Source of the DNA: CAIWHR01 sp963816925 | Lineage (GTDB): Bacteria; Pseudomonadota; Gammaproteobacteria; Burkholderiales; Casimicrobiaceae | Assembly: GCA_963816925.1 (NCBI GenBank) | Contig: CAWFMY010000001.1 | Location: forward strand, 186,001 to 250,000 | DNA: 64,000 nt | Reading direction: 5' to 3' | In this document: one piece after another, positions 19,002 to 27,419 of the stretch | How the letters are laid out: each line of letters opens with the position of its first letter | Position numbering within the stretch: position 1 is the first letter of the stretch | Position numbers and translations under genes: made by a program | The notes under the pieces: generated by a model | Databases searched by the model: none | Told to the model about the DNA's origin: nothing | What the model saw: only the letters and a program-made list of their open reading frames with translations

Positions 19002-19994
19002 GTGCGGCTCGCAGCGCGCGTCGCATCGCTGTTCCGCCGGCTGCTCGGGCACGCGCAGGCGCCCGGCCGCTGGACGAAGGGCTCGAAGTTCGCGCTTCGC
19101 GGGTGGCTCGCGCTGCTGCCCTGGCTGCTGCCGCGGCGCGAGTATCTTCTCTACACGCCCGCGGGCTGGTCGCTTTGGCGGCGCGCGCCGCTTCTCGTGT
19201 TCTGCCACGGCTGCAAGCAGACGCCGGAAGAATTCGCCGAAGGCTCGCGCGTCGCGGCGATGGCCGATGCGCACGGCTGGCTCGTGCTGATGCCGCGGCA
19301 GAGCGAGCCGGCGAACGCCTGGCATTGCTGGAACTGGTTCGACGCCGCGACCGCGCAGGGGCGCGGCGAAGCAGCGATCGTCGCCGCGATGATCCGCTCG
19401 GTGCGGCGCTGGCATCGTGCCGATCCGGCGCGCATCGTCGTCGTCGGCATGTCGGCCGGCGGCGCGCTCGCCGCGGTGCTCGGCCTGCGCGATGCCGGGC
19501 TCGTGCGTGCGGCAGTCGTCCACTCGGGGCTCCCTTGCGGCGCCGCGCTGTCGGCGTTCACCGCGATCGGCGTCATGCAGCGCGGACCGGAAGTCGACGT
19601 CGAGGCGATCGCCGCGGCCGCGCGCGAGGCGTCGCCGTCGCGCGTGCCGCTGCTTGCGATCCATGGCGAAGCCGACAACGTGGTGGCGTCGGCCAACGCG
19701 ACCGCGCTGGTTCGCCAATTCCTGCGCCTGAACGGGCATCCGTCCGTCCCGACGCCGTCGCTTCCGGCTTCCACCCTGCCCCATGCGGATATGGAGCATG
19801 GCGGCCTCGCCGACGGCCGGATGACGACCACGCGCGAATGGCGGCACGAGGGCCAGCTCGTCGTGCGATTCGTCGCCATCGCGGGACTCGGGCACGCGTG
19901 GAGCGGCGGCGACGACGCGCTGCCTTACAACGATGCGCGCGGGCCGGACGCGACGGCGATGATCGCTGATTTCATGCGCGACGCGTTGGCGTAA
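19002..19994 (+). CDS. PHB-depolymerase-like alpha/beta-hydrolase esterase
   Basis: The 330-residue protein belongs to the Esterase_phb group. It has LLVFCHGCKQTPEEFAEGS (oxyanion loop), nucleophile serine in VVGMSAGGALAAVL (about residue 150), Asp in IHGEADNVV and His in LGHAWSGGDD. The start is a GTG with AAGGCAGGA upstream. There is no clear cleavable signal peptide; the N-terminus is basic with a hydrophobic patch (LRGWLALLPWLLP). It probably hydrolyses polyester oligomers or other esters. It is on the same strand as the beta-helix genes and VOC genes. Confidence 0.85.
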   Translation: MRLAARVASLFRRLLGHAQAPGRWTKGSKFALRGWLALLPWLLPRREYLLYTPAGWSLWRRAPLLVFCHGCKQTPEEFAEGSRVAAMADAHGWLVLMPRQSEPANAWHCWNWFDAATAQGRGEAAIVAAMIRSVRRWHRADPARIVVVGMSAGGALAAVLGLRDAGLVRAAVVHSGLPCGAALSAFTAIGVMQRGPEVDVEAIAAAAREASPSRVPLLAIHGEADNVVASANATALVRQFLRLNGHPSVPTPSLPASTLPHADMEHGGLADGRMTTTREWRHEGQLVVRFVAIAGLGHAWSGGDDALPYNDARGPDATAMIADFMRDALA

Positions 19995-20033
19995 ACTGCC
20001 TGCCTCGACACCCGGCGCACTCCGGAGAACGCC

Positions 20034-20411
20034 ATGCCCGCGACTGCCATGAACCATTTCACGATACTGACCGACGATGTCGACGGCACGAATGCGTTCT
20101 ACGGCGACCTGCTCGGACTCACGCCCGGCGCGCGCCCGCCGCTCAATTTTCCCGGCTCGTGGCTCTACGCGGGGGGCCAGCCCATCCTGCATGTCATCGG
20201 TGGCCGCCCGCGCGCCGAGCTGACGGCCGGCGTCATCGACCACATGGCCTTCACCTCGAAGGGGCTCGCGGCGACGATCGCGAAGCTCGAGGCGCGCGGC
20301 CTGCCCTACGATTGCCGGCGGCTGGCGGACCGCGGCACGTGGCAGCTCTTCTTCCACGATCCGAACGGCGCCCGCGTCGAGATGGACTTCGCTGCCGACG
20401 AAACCCGATGA
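20034..20411 (+). CDS. VOC-superfamily (glyoxalase-like) protein, single domain
   Basis: The 125-residue protein shows one VOC module of two beta-alpha-beta-beta-beta units: MNHFTILTDDVDGTNAFYGDLLGL, ILHVIGG, IDHMAFTSKGL and WQLFFHDPNGARVEMDF. His in NHFTI, His in LHV and the Glu in ARVEMDF fit metal ligands. CGGAGAAC precedes the ATG. Its stop overlaps the next start (ATGA). Members include dioxygenases, lyases and resistance proteins; the activity is not predictable. Confidence 0.82.
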   Translation: MPATAMNHFTILTDDVDGTNAFYGDLLGLTPGARPPLNFPGSWLYAGGQPILHVIGGRPRAELTAGVIDHMAFTSKGLAATIAKLEARGLPYDCRRLADRGTWQLFFHDPNGARVEMDFAADETR

Positions 20412-21070
20412 CGGAAGTGCGGCGCTCGGTTGCGCCGCTCGCGCAGCTCGACCACCTCGTCCTCGCGGCGACGACGCTCGCCGACGGCATCGAGTTCATC
20501 GCCGAAGTGACGGGCGTCACACCGCAGCCCGGCGGCAAGCACGTCGCCATGGGCACGCACAATGCGCTGCTGCGTCTCGGCGATCGCGTCTACCTCGAGA
20601 TCATCGCCATCGATCCGGACGGCATCAAGCCGCCGCGGCCGCGCTGGTTCGATCTCGACGACATTGCGCTGCAGTCGGAATTGACGGAGCGCCCGCAGCT
20701 CGTTGCCTGGGTGGCGCGAACCGCGGACATCGAGCGTTCGGTGGCGGCGTGTCCCGTCCCGCTCGGCGTCGTCACGCCGTTCGAGCGCGGCGACTACCGC
20801 TGGCGCATCACGATTCCCGACGACGGCAAGCGGCCGGGCAAGGGAATCGTGCCGACGCTGATCCAGTGGGACGTGCCGGCGCATCCGGCTGATCGCCTGC
20901 CGGCGTCGAAGGTCACGATCGCGCAGGTCGCGGCGGCGCACGCCGACCCGGCCTTCGTGCGAGCGACGCTCGCGGCGCTCGGGCTCGCCGACGCCGTGCA
21001 GGTCACCTACGATCGCCATGCGCGCCTCGCCGCGATGCTGCACACGCCCCGCGGCATCGTGACGCTCTGA
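20408..21070 (+). CDS. Glyoxalase-like (VOC) domain protein
   Basis: The 220-residue protein has an N-terminal glyoxalase-like domain (LDHLVLAATTLADGIEFIAE, HNALLRLGDRVYLEIIAIDP) and a second half with IVPTLIQWDVPAHPADRLP, typical of the Glyoxalase_3-type family. It starts in the ATGA overlap with the preceding VOC gene, so the two are coupled. Catalytic role is unknown. It is convergent with the PLP enzyme gene, whose stop is only 8 bases away. Confidence 0.8.
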   Translation: MTEVRRSVAPLAQLDHLVLAATTLADGIEFIAEVTGVTPQPGGKHVAMGTHNALLRLGDRVYLEIIAIDPDGIKPPRPRWFDLDDIALQSELTERPQLVAWVARTADIERSVAACPVPLGVVTPFERGDYRWRITIPDDGKRPGKGIVPTLIQWDVPAHPADRLPASKVTIAQVAAAHADPAFVRATLAALGLADAVQVTYDRHARLAAMLHTPRGIVTL

Positions 21071-21078
21071 GCCCCGGA

Positions 21079-22196
21079 CTAGGCAAGAGCCCCGCGCGCC
21101 GCCACCGGCCAGAGGCATTCGACGCGCGCGCCGCGCACGCCGACGATCCAGTCGTAGAGATTGACGGTCGGGTCGCAGTGCCCGGGAATGAGCCACACGC
21201 GATCGCCCAGGCAGCAGCGGATCGCGATCGGCGGCAACCGTCAGCACGCCGTGCTCGTCGGAGGCCTTCACGTAGTCGAGTCCCGATCGCGTGCCACACC
21301 TGCGGCAGGCCCGAATCGAACGCAAAGGCCTTGAACCCGGCGTCGACGATCGCGCGCTCGCGCACCGGCGCGCTCATCACCGTCGCGAGCACATACAGGC
21401 TCTGCTCGAAGTGATGCTCGTCCGGCGCGAGCGCATTGCGATGGTAGTCGGCATCCATGAACGCGTACGAGCCGGGCTGGAGCTCCGTGAATACGCCGCT
21501 GTCGCGCTCGAGCTGCCAGGTGCCGGTGCCCGCGCCGGTGACGACCGGGCATGCGATGCCGGCGGCCTCGATCGCGGCCTTCGTCTCGCGCGCGAGCCGC
21601 GCCACGCTCGCGATCGTCTCGCGCCGCTCGGCGGGCGCGCGCAGGTGCTGCGCCGACCCGTGATATGCGTGAAGTCCGCGGAAGCGCAATCCGGGCGTGC
21701 GCGCGACGGACTCGGCGAGCGCGACCGCCGGCGCACCCGGCGCGACGCCACAGCGCTTCATGCCGACGTCGATCTCGACCAGCACGTCGAGCGTGGAGCC
21801 CGCCGCCCGAACCGCGGCGCCAAGATGGCGGACGTTGGCCGCATCGTCGACCAGCACGCCGATCGTCGCATCCTTCGCGAGTGCCGCCAGCCGCGCGAGC
21901 TTCGCCGCGCCGACGATCTCGTTGGTGACGAGCACGTCGCGGACGCCCGCCGTCACGAAGGCCTCGGCCTCGCCGACTTTCTGGCAGCAGATGCCGACGG
22001 CGCCGCGCTCGATCTGCAGGTCCGCGATGTCGGGGCACTTGTGCGCCTTGGCGTGCGGACGAAGGGCGACGCCCGCGCTGTGCGCCGCGTTGGCCATCAG
22101 GTCGAGGTTGCGCTCGAAGGCGTCGAGGTCGACGACGAGCGCGGGCGTGTCGATGTCGTCGACGGCGTCGCCGACGCGAGCGGGAATCCGTTGCAT
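21079..22196 (-). CDS. D-threonine aldolase / D-serine dehydratase-like PLP enzyme (two frameshifts)
   Basis: The protein has the alanine-racemase-type barrel of the DSD1/D-threonine aldolase family: IDTPALVVDLDAFERNL, PLP lysine in LRPHAKAHKCPDIA, GICCQKVGEAEAF and LVTNEIVG. The C-terminal metal-site motif PGHCDPTVNLYDW is recovered only by moving frame twice, near 21290 and 21215. The span is two bases over a multiple of three. Restored length is about 372 residues. It would act on D-3-hydroxy-amino acids or D-serine. It lies downstream of the sigma/anti-sigma pair on the same strand. Confidence 0.85.
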
Positions 22197-22264
22197 GACC
22201 GGAATCCTACCGCGCATTCCACGTCGCCGAGCCCTGGCTGCCTGACCCGCACGGGGCCGCGCCG

Positions 22265-23097
22265 CTACTTCGTGCCGGTCGCCTCGAGCGCGGCCAGCTG
22301 GCCGTAGACGACGTGCGCGATCTTGAGGAGCTGCGCACGGTCGAGCGTGCCGGAAATCGCGTAGCCGCAGTCGTCGTCGATCCAGTAGAAGACGCCGACG
22401 CCGTTTTCGATCGGCGTAACGGAACGCCGTGTCGCCACCGCGCGCGCCGGGCGTGGGAACGCGCGCCGTCTGCTTGCGCACCTGCAGCGACAGCCGCTCC
22501 TTGTCGGCATTCTCGTACATGAAGAGCGCAGTGGGGAATTCGTTGCCGGCCACCAGCCGGCCGCCGACGAGCGCGTAGCCGAGACCGTTCAGGTCCGGTG
22601 CTTGCACCTTGAATCCGAGCCGCTTCGTGAGCCACGTCACGAGGCTCTTTTCCTCGGCGGCCCAGACTTCGACCGGCCGCCGCACGTCGGCCGCGTACAG
22701 CGCATGCGCGAACGCGGCGGAGCGCGCGAACGTGGTCGGCGTGCCTGCGCGCTCGATCATCGCATCGCGGCCGTACCAGCCGAGCCCGACGCCGAGGACG
22801 AGCGTTGCCGCCGCCGCGAGCGCGGGCATCGCCCAGCGCCGCACGGCGCCGGCCTCGCCGGACGCCGCGGGCGCCGCCGCCGCGAGCAGCCGCTCGGGAA
22901 TCGGTTCGGCCAGCACAGGGTCGAGGGCGTCGCGCAACGACGCGCTTTGCGCGCGGATATTCCGCCGCGCGCGCCGCAAGCTCCGGATCGCGGGCGAGCG
23001 CCGCCTCGACGGCCGCGGCCCTTTCGGGCGCGAGCTGCCTGTCCGCAAACGCGTTGAGGTCGCTGTCGGAAACGGAGTGGGGCGGCAGAGTGCTCAC
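22265..23097 (-). CDS. Transmembrane anti-sigma factor (two frameshifts)
   Basis: The N-terminal zinc-less anti-sigma domain is visible: DSDLNAFADRQLAPERAAAV, then after a frame change near 22963 SLRDALDPVLAEPIPERLL. One membrane helix follows (PALAAAATLVLGVGLGW). A periplasmic domain ends, after a second change near 22415, with IENGVGVFYWIDDDCGYAIS. The span is two bases over a multiple of three, and restored length is about 277 residues. The GTG start is at 23097. It would hold the ECF sigma factor encoded just upstream at the membrane. Confidence 0.85.
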
Positions 23098-23113
23098 GAT
23101 TGCAGGCTCAGGT

Positions 23114-23653
23114 TCATTTGACGATGCGCAGTCCCGACGACGGCTCCGCGATCAGGCGCCGCAGCTTTTCGCGCGCGCGCGAAAGTCGCGACATCACCGT
23201 GCCGATCGGCACCGCGAGCACTGTTGCGATTTCCTCATAACGCATCTCCTCGACCGCCGCGAGCAGCAGCACCTCGCGCTGATCGGCGGGCAGCCTGCCC
23301 ATCTGCGCGACCACTTCCAGCAACTCGACCCGATCGACCTGATTGCCGCGCACCGGCAGCTGCCAGGCCATGCCCGTCGGATCGGCGTCGAGCGAAACGT
23401 TCGCCGCCTCGCGCCGCAGCAATGCCAGTTGATTGACGTGGACGTTGTGCATCACGGTGAACAGCCATGCGCGCAAATCCGTTCCCGCCTGCCACAGGCG
23501 GCGCTTCTCCCAAGCACGGGCAAGCGTGTCCTGGACCAGGTCGTCGGCGCGAGTTGCGTCTCCCGTCAGCACGCGCGCATAGCGGCGGAGACGCGGGATC
23601 GCGGCGACCAGCTCCGGGTGCGGCAACGCGGCATCGGTCACGGAAGGCGACAT
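23114..23653 (-). CDS. ECF-family RNA polymerase sigma factor
   Basis: The protein has ECF sigma region 2 (YARVLTGDATRADDLVQDTLARAWEKRRLW, read in parts, then LRAWLFTVMHNVHVNQLAL) and region 4 (LPADQREVLLLAAVEEMRYEEI, VPIGTVMSRLSRAREKLRRL). I chose the internal ATG at 23653, giving 179 residues, the usual ECF length; an upstream ATG at 23713 would add a Pro-rich tail. The anti-sigma gene follows 16 bases later. The stimulus is unknown. Confidence 0.92.
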   Translation of the reverse strand: MSPSVTDAALPHPELVAAIPRLRRYARVLTGDATRADDLVQDTLARAWEKRRLWQAGTDLRAWLFTVMHNVHVNQLALLRREAANVSLDADPTGMAWQLPVRGNQVDRVELLEVVAQMGRLPADQREVLLLAAVEEMRYEEIATVLAVPIGTVMSRLSRAREKLRRLIAEPSSGLRIVK

Positions 23654-23835
23654 CGTTGAATCCGGCAGTCGGGAAAGCGCGGCCCGGCCCAGGGGAGGCG
23701 GGCCGGGCCGCATGGCGCGATGTTACTCCGCGCGCGCCTAAGCCGGAGGTCACGCCCTCGTCGGGCCGGATGCGGTTGTGGACAACAGGTTCTCCCTTGA
23801 GTGTTGTTGGGCTCGCACCGGCCAACAGCGGGATC

Positions 23836-23853
23836 CGGCGGACTATTCCGCCG
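23836..23853. terminator. Hairpin downstream of mgtE
   Basis: A perfect 7-bp inverted repeat CGGCGGA / TCCGCCG with a 4-base loop lies 30 bases beyond the mgtE stop codon. There is no U-run, so it is at best an imperfect terminator or an mRNA 3'-end stabiliser. Confidence 0.3.
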
Positions 23854-23882
23854 TTGCCGCCCGGACGCGGGCACTACGCCGG

Positions 23883-25364
23883 TCAGCGGTGAACCAGGAA
23901 CAACGTCGCGAGCCCGAGAAAGATGAAGAACCCGCCGGAGTCGGTGACCGCCGTGATCAGCACCGACGATCCGAGCGCGGGATCGCGTCCGAACTTGAGC
24001 ATCGTCATCGGAATCAGCACGCCCATCAACGCCGCAAGCAGCAGGTTGAGGGTCATGGCGAGCACCATCACGAGGCCGAGCGAGACATCCTTGTAGAGCA
24101 CCATCGCCACCAGCCCCATCACACCGCCCCAGACGAGGCCGTTGGCGAGGCTCACGAGGAACTCCTTCCTTATCAGCTGCCGCGCGTGCTCACGGCTCAC
24201 CTGGCCCAGCGCGATTGCGCGCACGATCATCGTGATCGTCTGGTTGCCGGAGTTGCCGCCGATTCCCGCGACGATCGGCATCAGCGCGGCGAGCGCGACC
24301 AGCTTTTCGATCGAGCCTTCGAACATGCCGATGACGCGCGACGCGATGAACGCGGTGACGAGGTTGATCGCGAGCCACGCCCACCGGTTGCGAAAGGATG
24401 CCCACACCGAGGCGAAGACATCCTCCTCCTCGCGCAGCCCCGCCTGGGCGAGCAGGTCCTCCTCGCCGCTTTCACGGACGAAGTCGAGGATTTCGTCCAC
24501 GGTGACGCGCCCGACCAGCTTGTCGTTGGTGTCGACCACCGGCGCCGACACGAGGTCGTAACGCTCGAACGCGCTCGCCGCGGCGTCGGCCTTCTCGTGC
24601 TGCAGCAGCTTGACCACCGGCGGCTGCATGATCGACTCCACCGTCGTGTCGGGATCGGTGACGATGAGCTTGTTGACCGGCAGGACGCCGAGCAGTTTCT
24701 CGTTCCGGTCGACGACGAAAAGCTGGTCGGTCTGGCTCGGCAATTCGTCGCGCCGGCGCAGGTAGCGCAACACGACTTCCAGCGTGACGTCGGGCCGCAC
24801 GGAGACGTCCTCGAAATCCATCAGCGCGCCGACCATGTCGTCCTCGAAGGACATCGCCGCCCGCAGCTGCTCGCGCTCCTCGACCGGAAGGCTCGAGAAG
24901 ACATCGTCCATGACCTCCTGCGGGAGGTCGGGCGCCAGATCGGCGATTTCCTCGGCGTCGAGCGTCTCGGTCGCGGCAACGAGTTCCTCGGTGTCCATCG
25001 AGGAGATCAGCGACTCGCGCACGGCGTCCGAGACTTCGAGCAGGATCTCGCCGTCGCGCGCCGCGCGCACGAGGTCCCAGATGTAGAGTCGCTCGTCGAG
25101 CGGCAGCGCCTCGAGGATGTAGGCGATGTCGGCGGGATGCAGGCGATCGAGCTTGCGCTGCAGCGCCGCCTTGCTCTTCTTGTAGACGGCGCTCTCGGCC
25201 AGGTCGGCCGTTGCGTCGTGCTCGTCGCTCGTCCTCTGGTCCTGGATCAGCCCTTCGACGAGCCGGTGCTTGCGCATCAGCGACGTCACGTCGGCGAGCG
25301 CCTTCTGCACGCTCGCGCGCGGCTCGGTCAGCTGCGAGGCCTTGTCGTCGATGAGGTCGGACAT
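23883..25364 (-). CDS. mgtE: MgtE magnesium channel/transporter
   Basis: The protein has the MgtE layout: helical N domain (KLDRLHPADIAYILEALPLDE), two CBS domains (FVVDRNEKLLGVLPVNKLI; APVVDTNDKLVGRVTVDEIL) and five C-terminal membrane helices with IVAGIGGNSGNQTITMIVRA and ITAVTDSGGFFIFLGLATLF. The N and CBS domains sense cytosolic magnesium and gate the pore. I used the ATG at 25364 (MSDLIDD); an ATG at 25382 is the alternative. Only about 60 bases separate it from mtgA, too little for an M-box riboswitch. Confidence 0.95.
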   Translation of the reverse strand: MSDLIDDKASQLTEPRASVQKALADVTSLMRKHRLVEGLIQDQRTSDEHDATADLAESAVYKKSKAALQRKLDRLHPADIAYILEALPLDERLYIWDLVRAARDGEILLEVSDAVRESLISSMDTEELVAATETLDAEEIADLAPDLPQEVMDDVFSSLPVEEREQLRAAMSFEDDMVGALMDFEDVSVRPDVTLEVVLRYLRRRDELPSQTDQLFVVDRNEKLLGVLPVNKLIVTDPDTTVESIMQPPVVKLLQHEKADAAASAFERYDLVSAPVVDTNDKLVGRVTVDEILDFVRESGEEDLLAQAGLREEEDVFASVWASFRNRWAWLAINLVTAFIASRVIGMFEGSIEKLVALAALMPIVAGIGGNSGNQTITMIVRAIALGQVSREHARQLIRKEFLVSLANGLVWGGVMGLVAMVLYKDVSLGLVMVLAMTLNLLLAALMGVLIPMTMLKFGRDPALGSSVLITAVTDSGGFFIFLGLATLFLVHR

Positions 25365-25425
25365 CGGGGGCGCCGCGAGCACGGAGATTGCCGCGCGGAC
25401 GCCGCGATTCTAAGGGAAATCGGGT

Positions 25426-26121
25426 CTACGGCACCGCCGCTCCGGGCATCCGCGCCAAAATCGTCGCGGCGCGGCCCGCGAGATAGGCCGAATCGGGCCT
25501 GCGCTCGAACAGGCGCGGCGACGGCGCCATCGCCGCGAGACGCGCCGCCTGCTCGGCCGACAGCTGCGCGGCGGAGATGCCGAAATAGCGCTGCGCGGCC
25601 GCCTCGGCGCCGAACACGCCGTTGCCCCATTCGATCACGTTGAGATAGAGCTCGAGGATGCGCTGCTTCGGCAGCATCGCTTCCAGCAGCACGGTCACGA
25701 CGGCCTCTTCCCCCTTGCGCAGGTAGCTCTTCGCCGGCGACAGGAACAGGTTCTTCGCGAGCTGCTGCGTGATCGTCGAGCCGCCGGCGACCACGCGGCC
25801 CTTCCTGCGGTTCTTGTCGAGCGCGTTCTGGATGCCGTCCCAGTCGAAGCCTGCGTGCTCGACGAATTTCGCGTCCTCGGCGGCGACCATCGCGCGCTTC
25901 AATTGCGGCGAGATCTTCGCGTAGGGCACCCACGTGTAGCGCAGCCGCGCCGCCGGGTCCTTCGCCCTGGCCTCGTCCATGCGCTGCGTCATGAACGCCG
26001 TCTCGCGCGGCGGGTTGTAGCGGTACCAGCCGATGTGCGCCGCGAGCCACGCGACCCACAGGAACGCAATCGCGGCGAGCGCCACCGCCACGCGCAGCGT
26101 CCAGCGCAGGAAGACCTTCAA
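25426..26121 (-). CDS. mtgA: Monofunctional peptidoglycan glycosyltransferase
   Basis: The 231-residue GT51 enzyme has one N-terminal membrane anchor (VAVALAAIAFLWVAWLAA). Conserved motifs follow: AAEDAKFVEHAGFDWDGI (catalytic Glu), GGSTITQQLAKNLFLSP, RKGEEAVVTVLLE and KQRILELYLNVIEWGNGVFG. It polymerises lipid II into glycan strands at the periplasmic face. It starts 5 bases after the tonB stop. In many Burkholderiales aroE lies between these two genes; here it does not. Confidence 0.95.
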   Translation of the reverse strand: MKVFLRWTLRVAVALAAIAFLWVAWLAAHIGWYRYNPPRETAFMTQRMDEARAKDPAARLRYTWVPYAKISPQLKRAMVAAEDAKFVEHAGFDWDGIQNALDKNRRKGRVVAGGSTITQQLAKNLFLSPAKSYLRKGEEAVVTVLLEAMLPKQRILELYLNVIEWGNGVFGAEAAAQRYFGISAAQLSAEQAARLAAMAPSPRLFERRPDSAYLAGRAATILARMPGAAVP

Positions 26122-26126
26122 CCTTC

Positions 26127-27347
26127 CTACTCGCTGCGCAGCTCGTCACCCTTCGTGAACGACCACGTCCGGGTGATGTGGAGGATGTCGGTGTCGCGCT
26201 TCACGTCGGGCGGGAACGGCGCGAACGGCGCGGACATCTGGACGATGCGCACGGCGGCGGCGTCGAGCACGCGGTGCCCGGACGAGCGGTTGACTTCGAC
26301 GCTCTCGATGCTGCCGTCGGCCCGGATGGAAACCGTCAGCAGCAGCTTGCCGTACAGCTTCTTCTCGCGCGCGGCTTCGGGATAGTTGAGGTTGCCGATC
26401 CGCTCGATCTTGAGCCGCCAGTCCTCGACGTAACGGGCGAAACGGTACTCTTCCGCCCGCGCGCCGATGAACCGCCGCTTCGGCCGCTTCTGGTACGCGT
26501 CCATGTCCTTCGCGATCTGCGCTTCGAGGCGCATTGCTTCGAGCGTGCGCTGCATCAGCTCGGACGACGTCGGCAGATCCGTCGGCGGACTCGCTTCGGT
26601 CGGCTTGGGGTTCGTCGGCGCGGTCGGCACGCTCTTCAGACTCGTCATCAGCTCCTTCGTCTGCCGCTCCAGGGTCTCGACCTTCTGGGTCGCCACGGTC
26701 AGCTCGGCCGTCGGGCTGTCCTTCGGCAACACGGGCAGCGGCGTCTTCGCCCGGCGGTCGGCGTCGGTGTTGCCGCCGCCGTCGAGGTTGGCTTGCGCCA
26801 GGATGTCCGCCTTGGTCGGCTTCGCCGTCGACTTCGCGTTGACCAGCGCGACTTCGAGCGGCGGCCCCTTGTCGAACATCTTGTGCAGGTCGAACGGCTG
26901 GAACTTGATCGCGAGCAGAACCGCATGAATCAGGATCGAGATGCCGAGCGCGTAGGTGAAGAGACGATCCGCACGGTCGTCTTCGCGCAGCCCGGGAATC
27001 CAGACCGGATGGGATTCGGGGACCGCGGCAGGCGCCGCGGGCATCAACAACGAGGCGTCGACCTTCGGCTTCGGCGGCGCAACCCGGCGCGCCGCCTTCG
27101 GGGTCGCGGGAGGCGCGCCGGCAATCTTCGGGGGTGCCGCGACCGCGACGGAAGCGGGGCGCGCGACCCGCGCTTTCGGCGGGGCGCGGGGCGCGGCCGG
27201 ACTGCCTGTCGCATCCCGCACCGGTGGCGGCGCCGCCGGCTTTGCGCGCGGCGGCGCCTTGGCGCGCGCGACCGGCGGCTTCGCCGCGGTATCCGGTTCC
27301 GGAATCGCGGGCGATTGCGTTCGGGGCGAGGCGGGTCGTCGCGGCAA
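26127..27347 (-). CDS. tonB: TonB-family energy transducer with Pro/Ala-rich N-terminus
   Basis: The C-terminal TonB domain is clear: NLNYPEAAREKKLYGKLLLT, SIESVEVNRSSGHRVLDAAA and PFAPFPPDV. A single membrane helix (FTYALGISILIHAVLLAIKF) and a periplasmic coiled region with KVETLERQTKELMTSLKS precede it. Unusually, about 100 Pro/Ala/Lys/Arg-rich residues come before the helix if the TTG at 27347 is used, giving 406 residues. The first in-frame ATG, at 27044, would remove them and place the helix near residue 25. It is part of the RNB-tonB-mtgA cluster. Confidence 0.87.
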   Translation of the reverse strand: MPRRPASPRTQSPAIPEPDTAAKPPVARAKAPPRAKPAAPPPVRDATGSPAAPRAPPKARVARPASVAVAAPPKIAGAPPATPKAARRVAPPKPKVDASLLMPAAPAAVPESHPVWIPGLREDDRADRLFTYALGISILIHAVLLAIKFQPFDLHKMFDKGPPLEVALVNAKSTAKPTKADILAQANLDGGGNTDADRRAKTPLPVLPKDSPTAELTVATQKVETLERQTKELMTSLKSVPTAPTNPKPTEASPPTDLPTSSELMQRTLEAMRLEAQIAKDMDAYQKRPKRRFIGARAEEYRFARYVEDWRLKIERIGNLNYPEAAREKKLYGKLLLTVSIRADGSIESVEVNRSSGHRVLDAAAVRIVQMSAPFAPFPPDVKRDTDILHITRTWSFTKGDELRSE

Positions 27348-27376
27348 GTGGACGTGACGCGTTATGTCAACGTCCT

Positions 27377-27382
27377 ATTGTA
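27377..27382 (-). promoter_or_regulatory. Candidate -10 element for tonB
   Basis: Reading leftwards, TACAAT lies about 30 bases before the TTG at 27347, giving a plausible 5' leader of about 20 bases. This favours the upstream TTG start over the ATG at 27044. No strong -35 is visible. Confidence 0.3.
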
Positions 27383-27419
27383 GCCTGCGCGCCGCGAGGG
27401 CGGCGGCACGGCGGACGGG

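Noticed and set aside
20408..21070. Reading this protein as a methylmalonyl-CoA epimerase or glyoxalase I
   Set aside because: The length and the second-half motifs fit the Glyoxalase_3-type family better; no diagnostic active-site set for the named enzymes is visible.
25365..25425. Possible magnesium riboswitch (M-box) before mgtE
   Set aside because: Only about 60 bases separate mtgA and mgtE, too short for an M-box.
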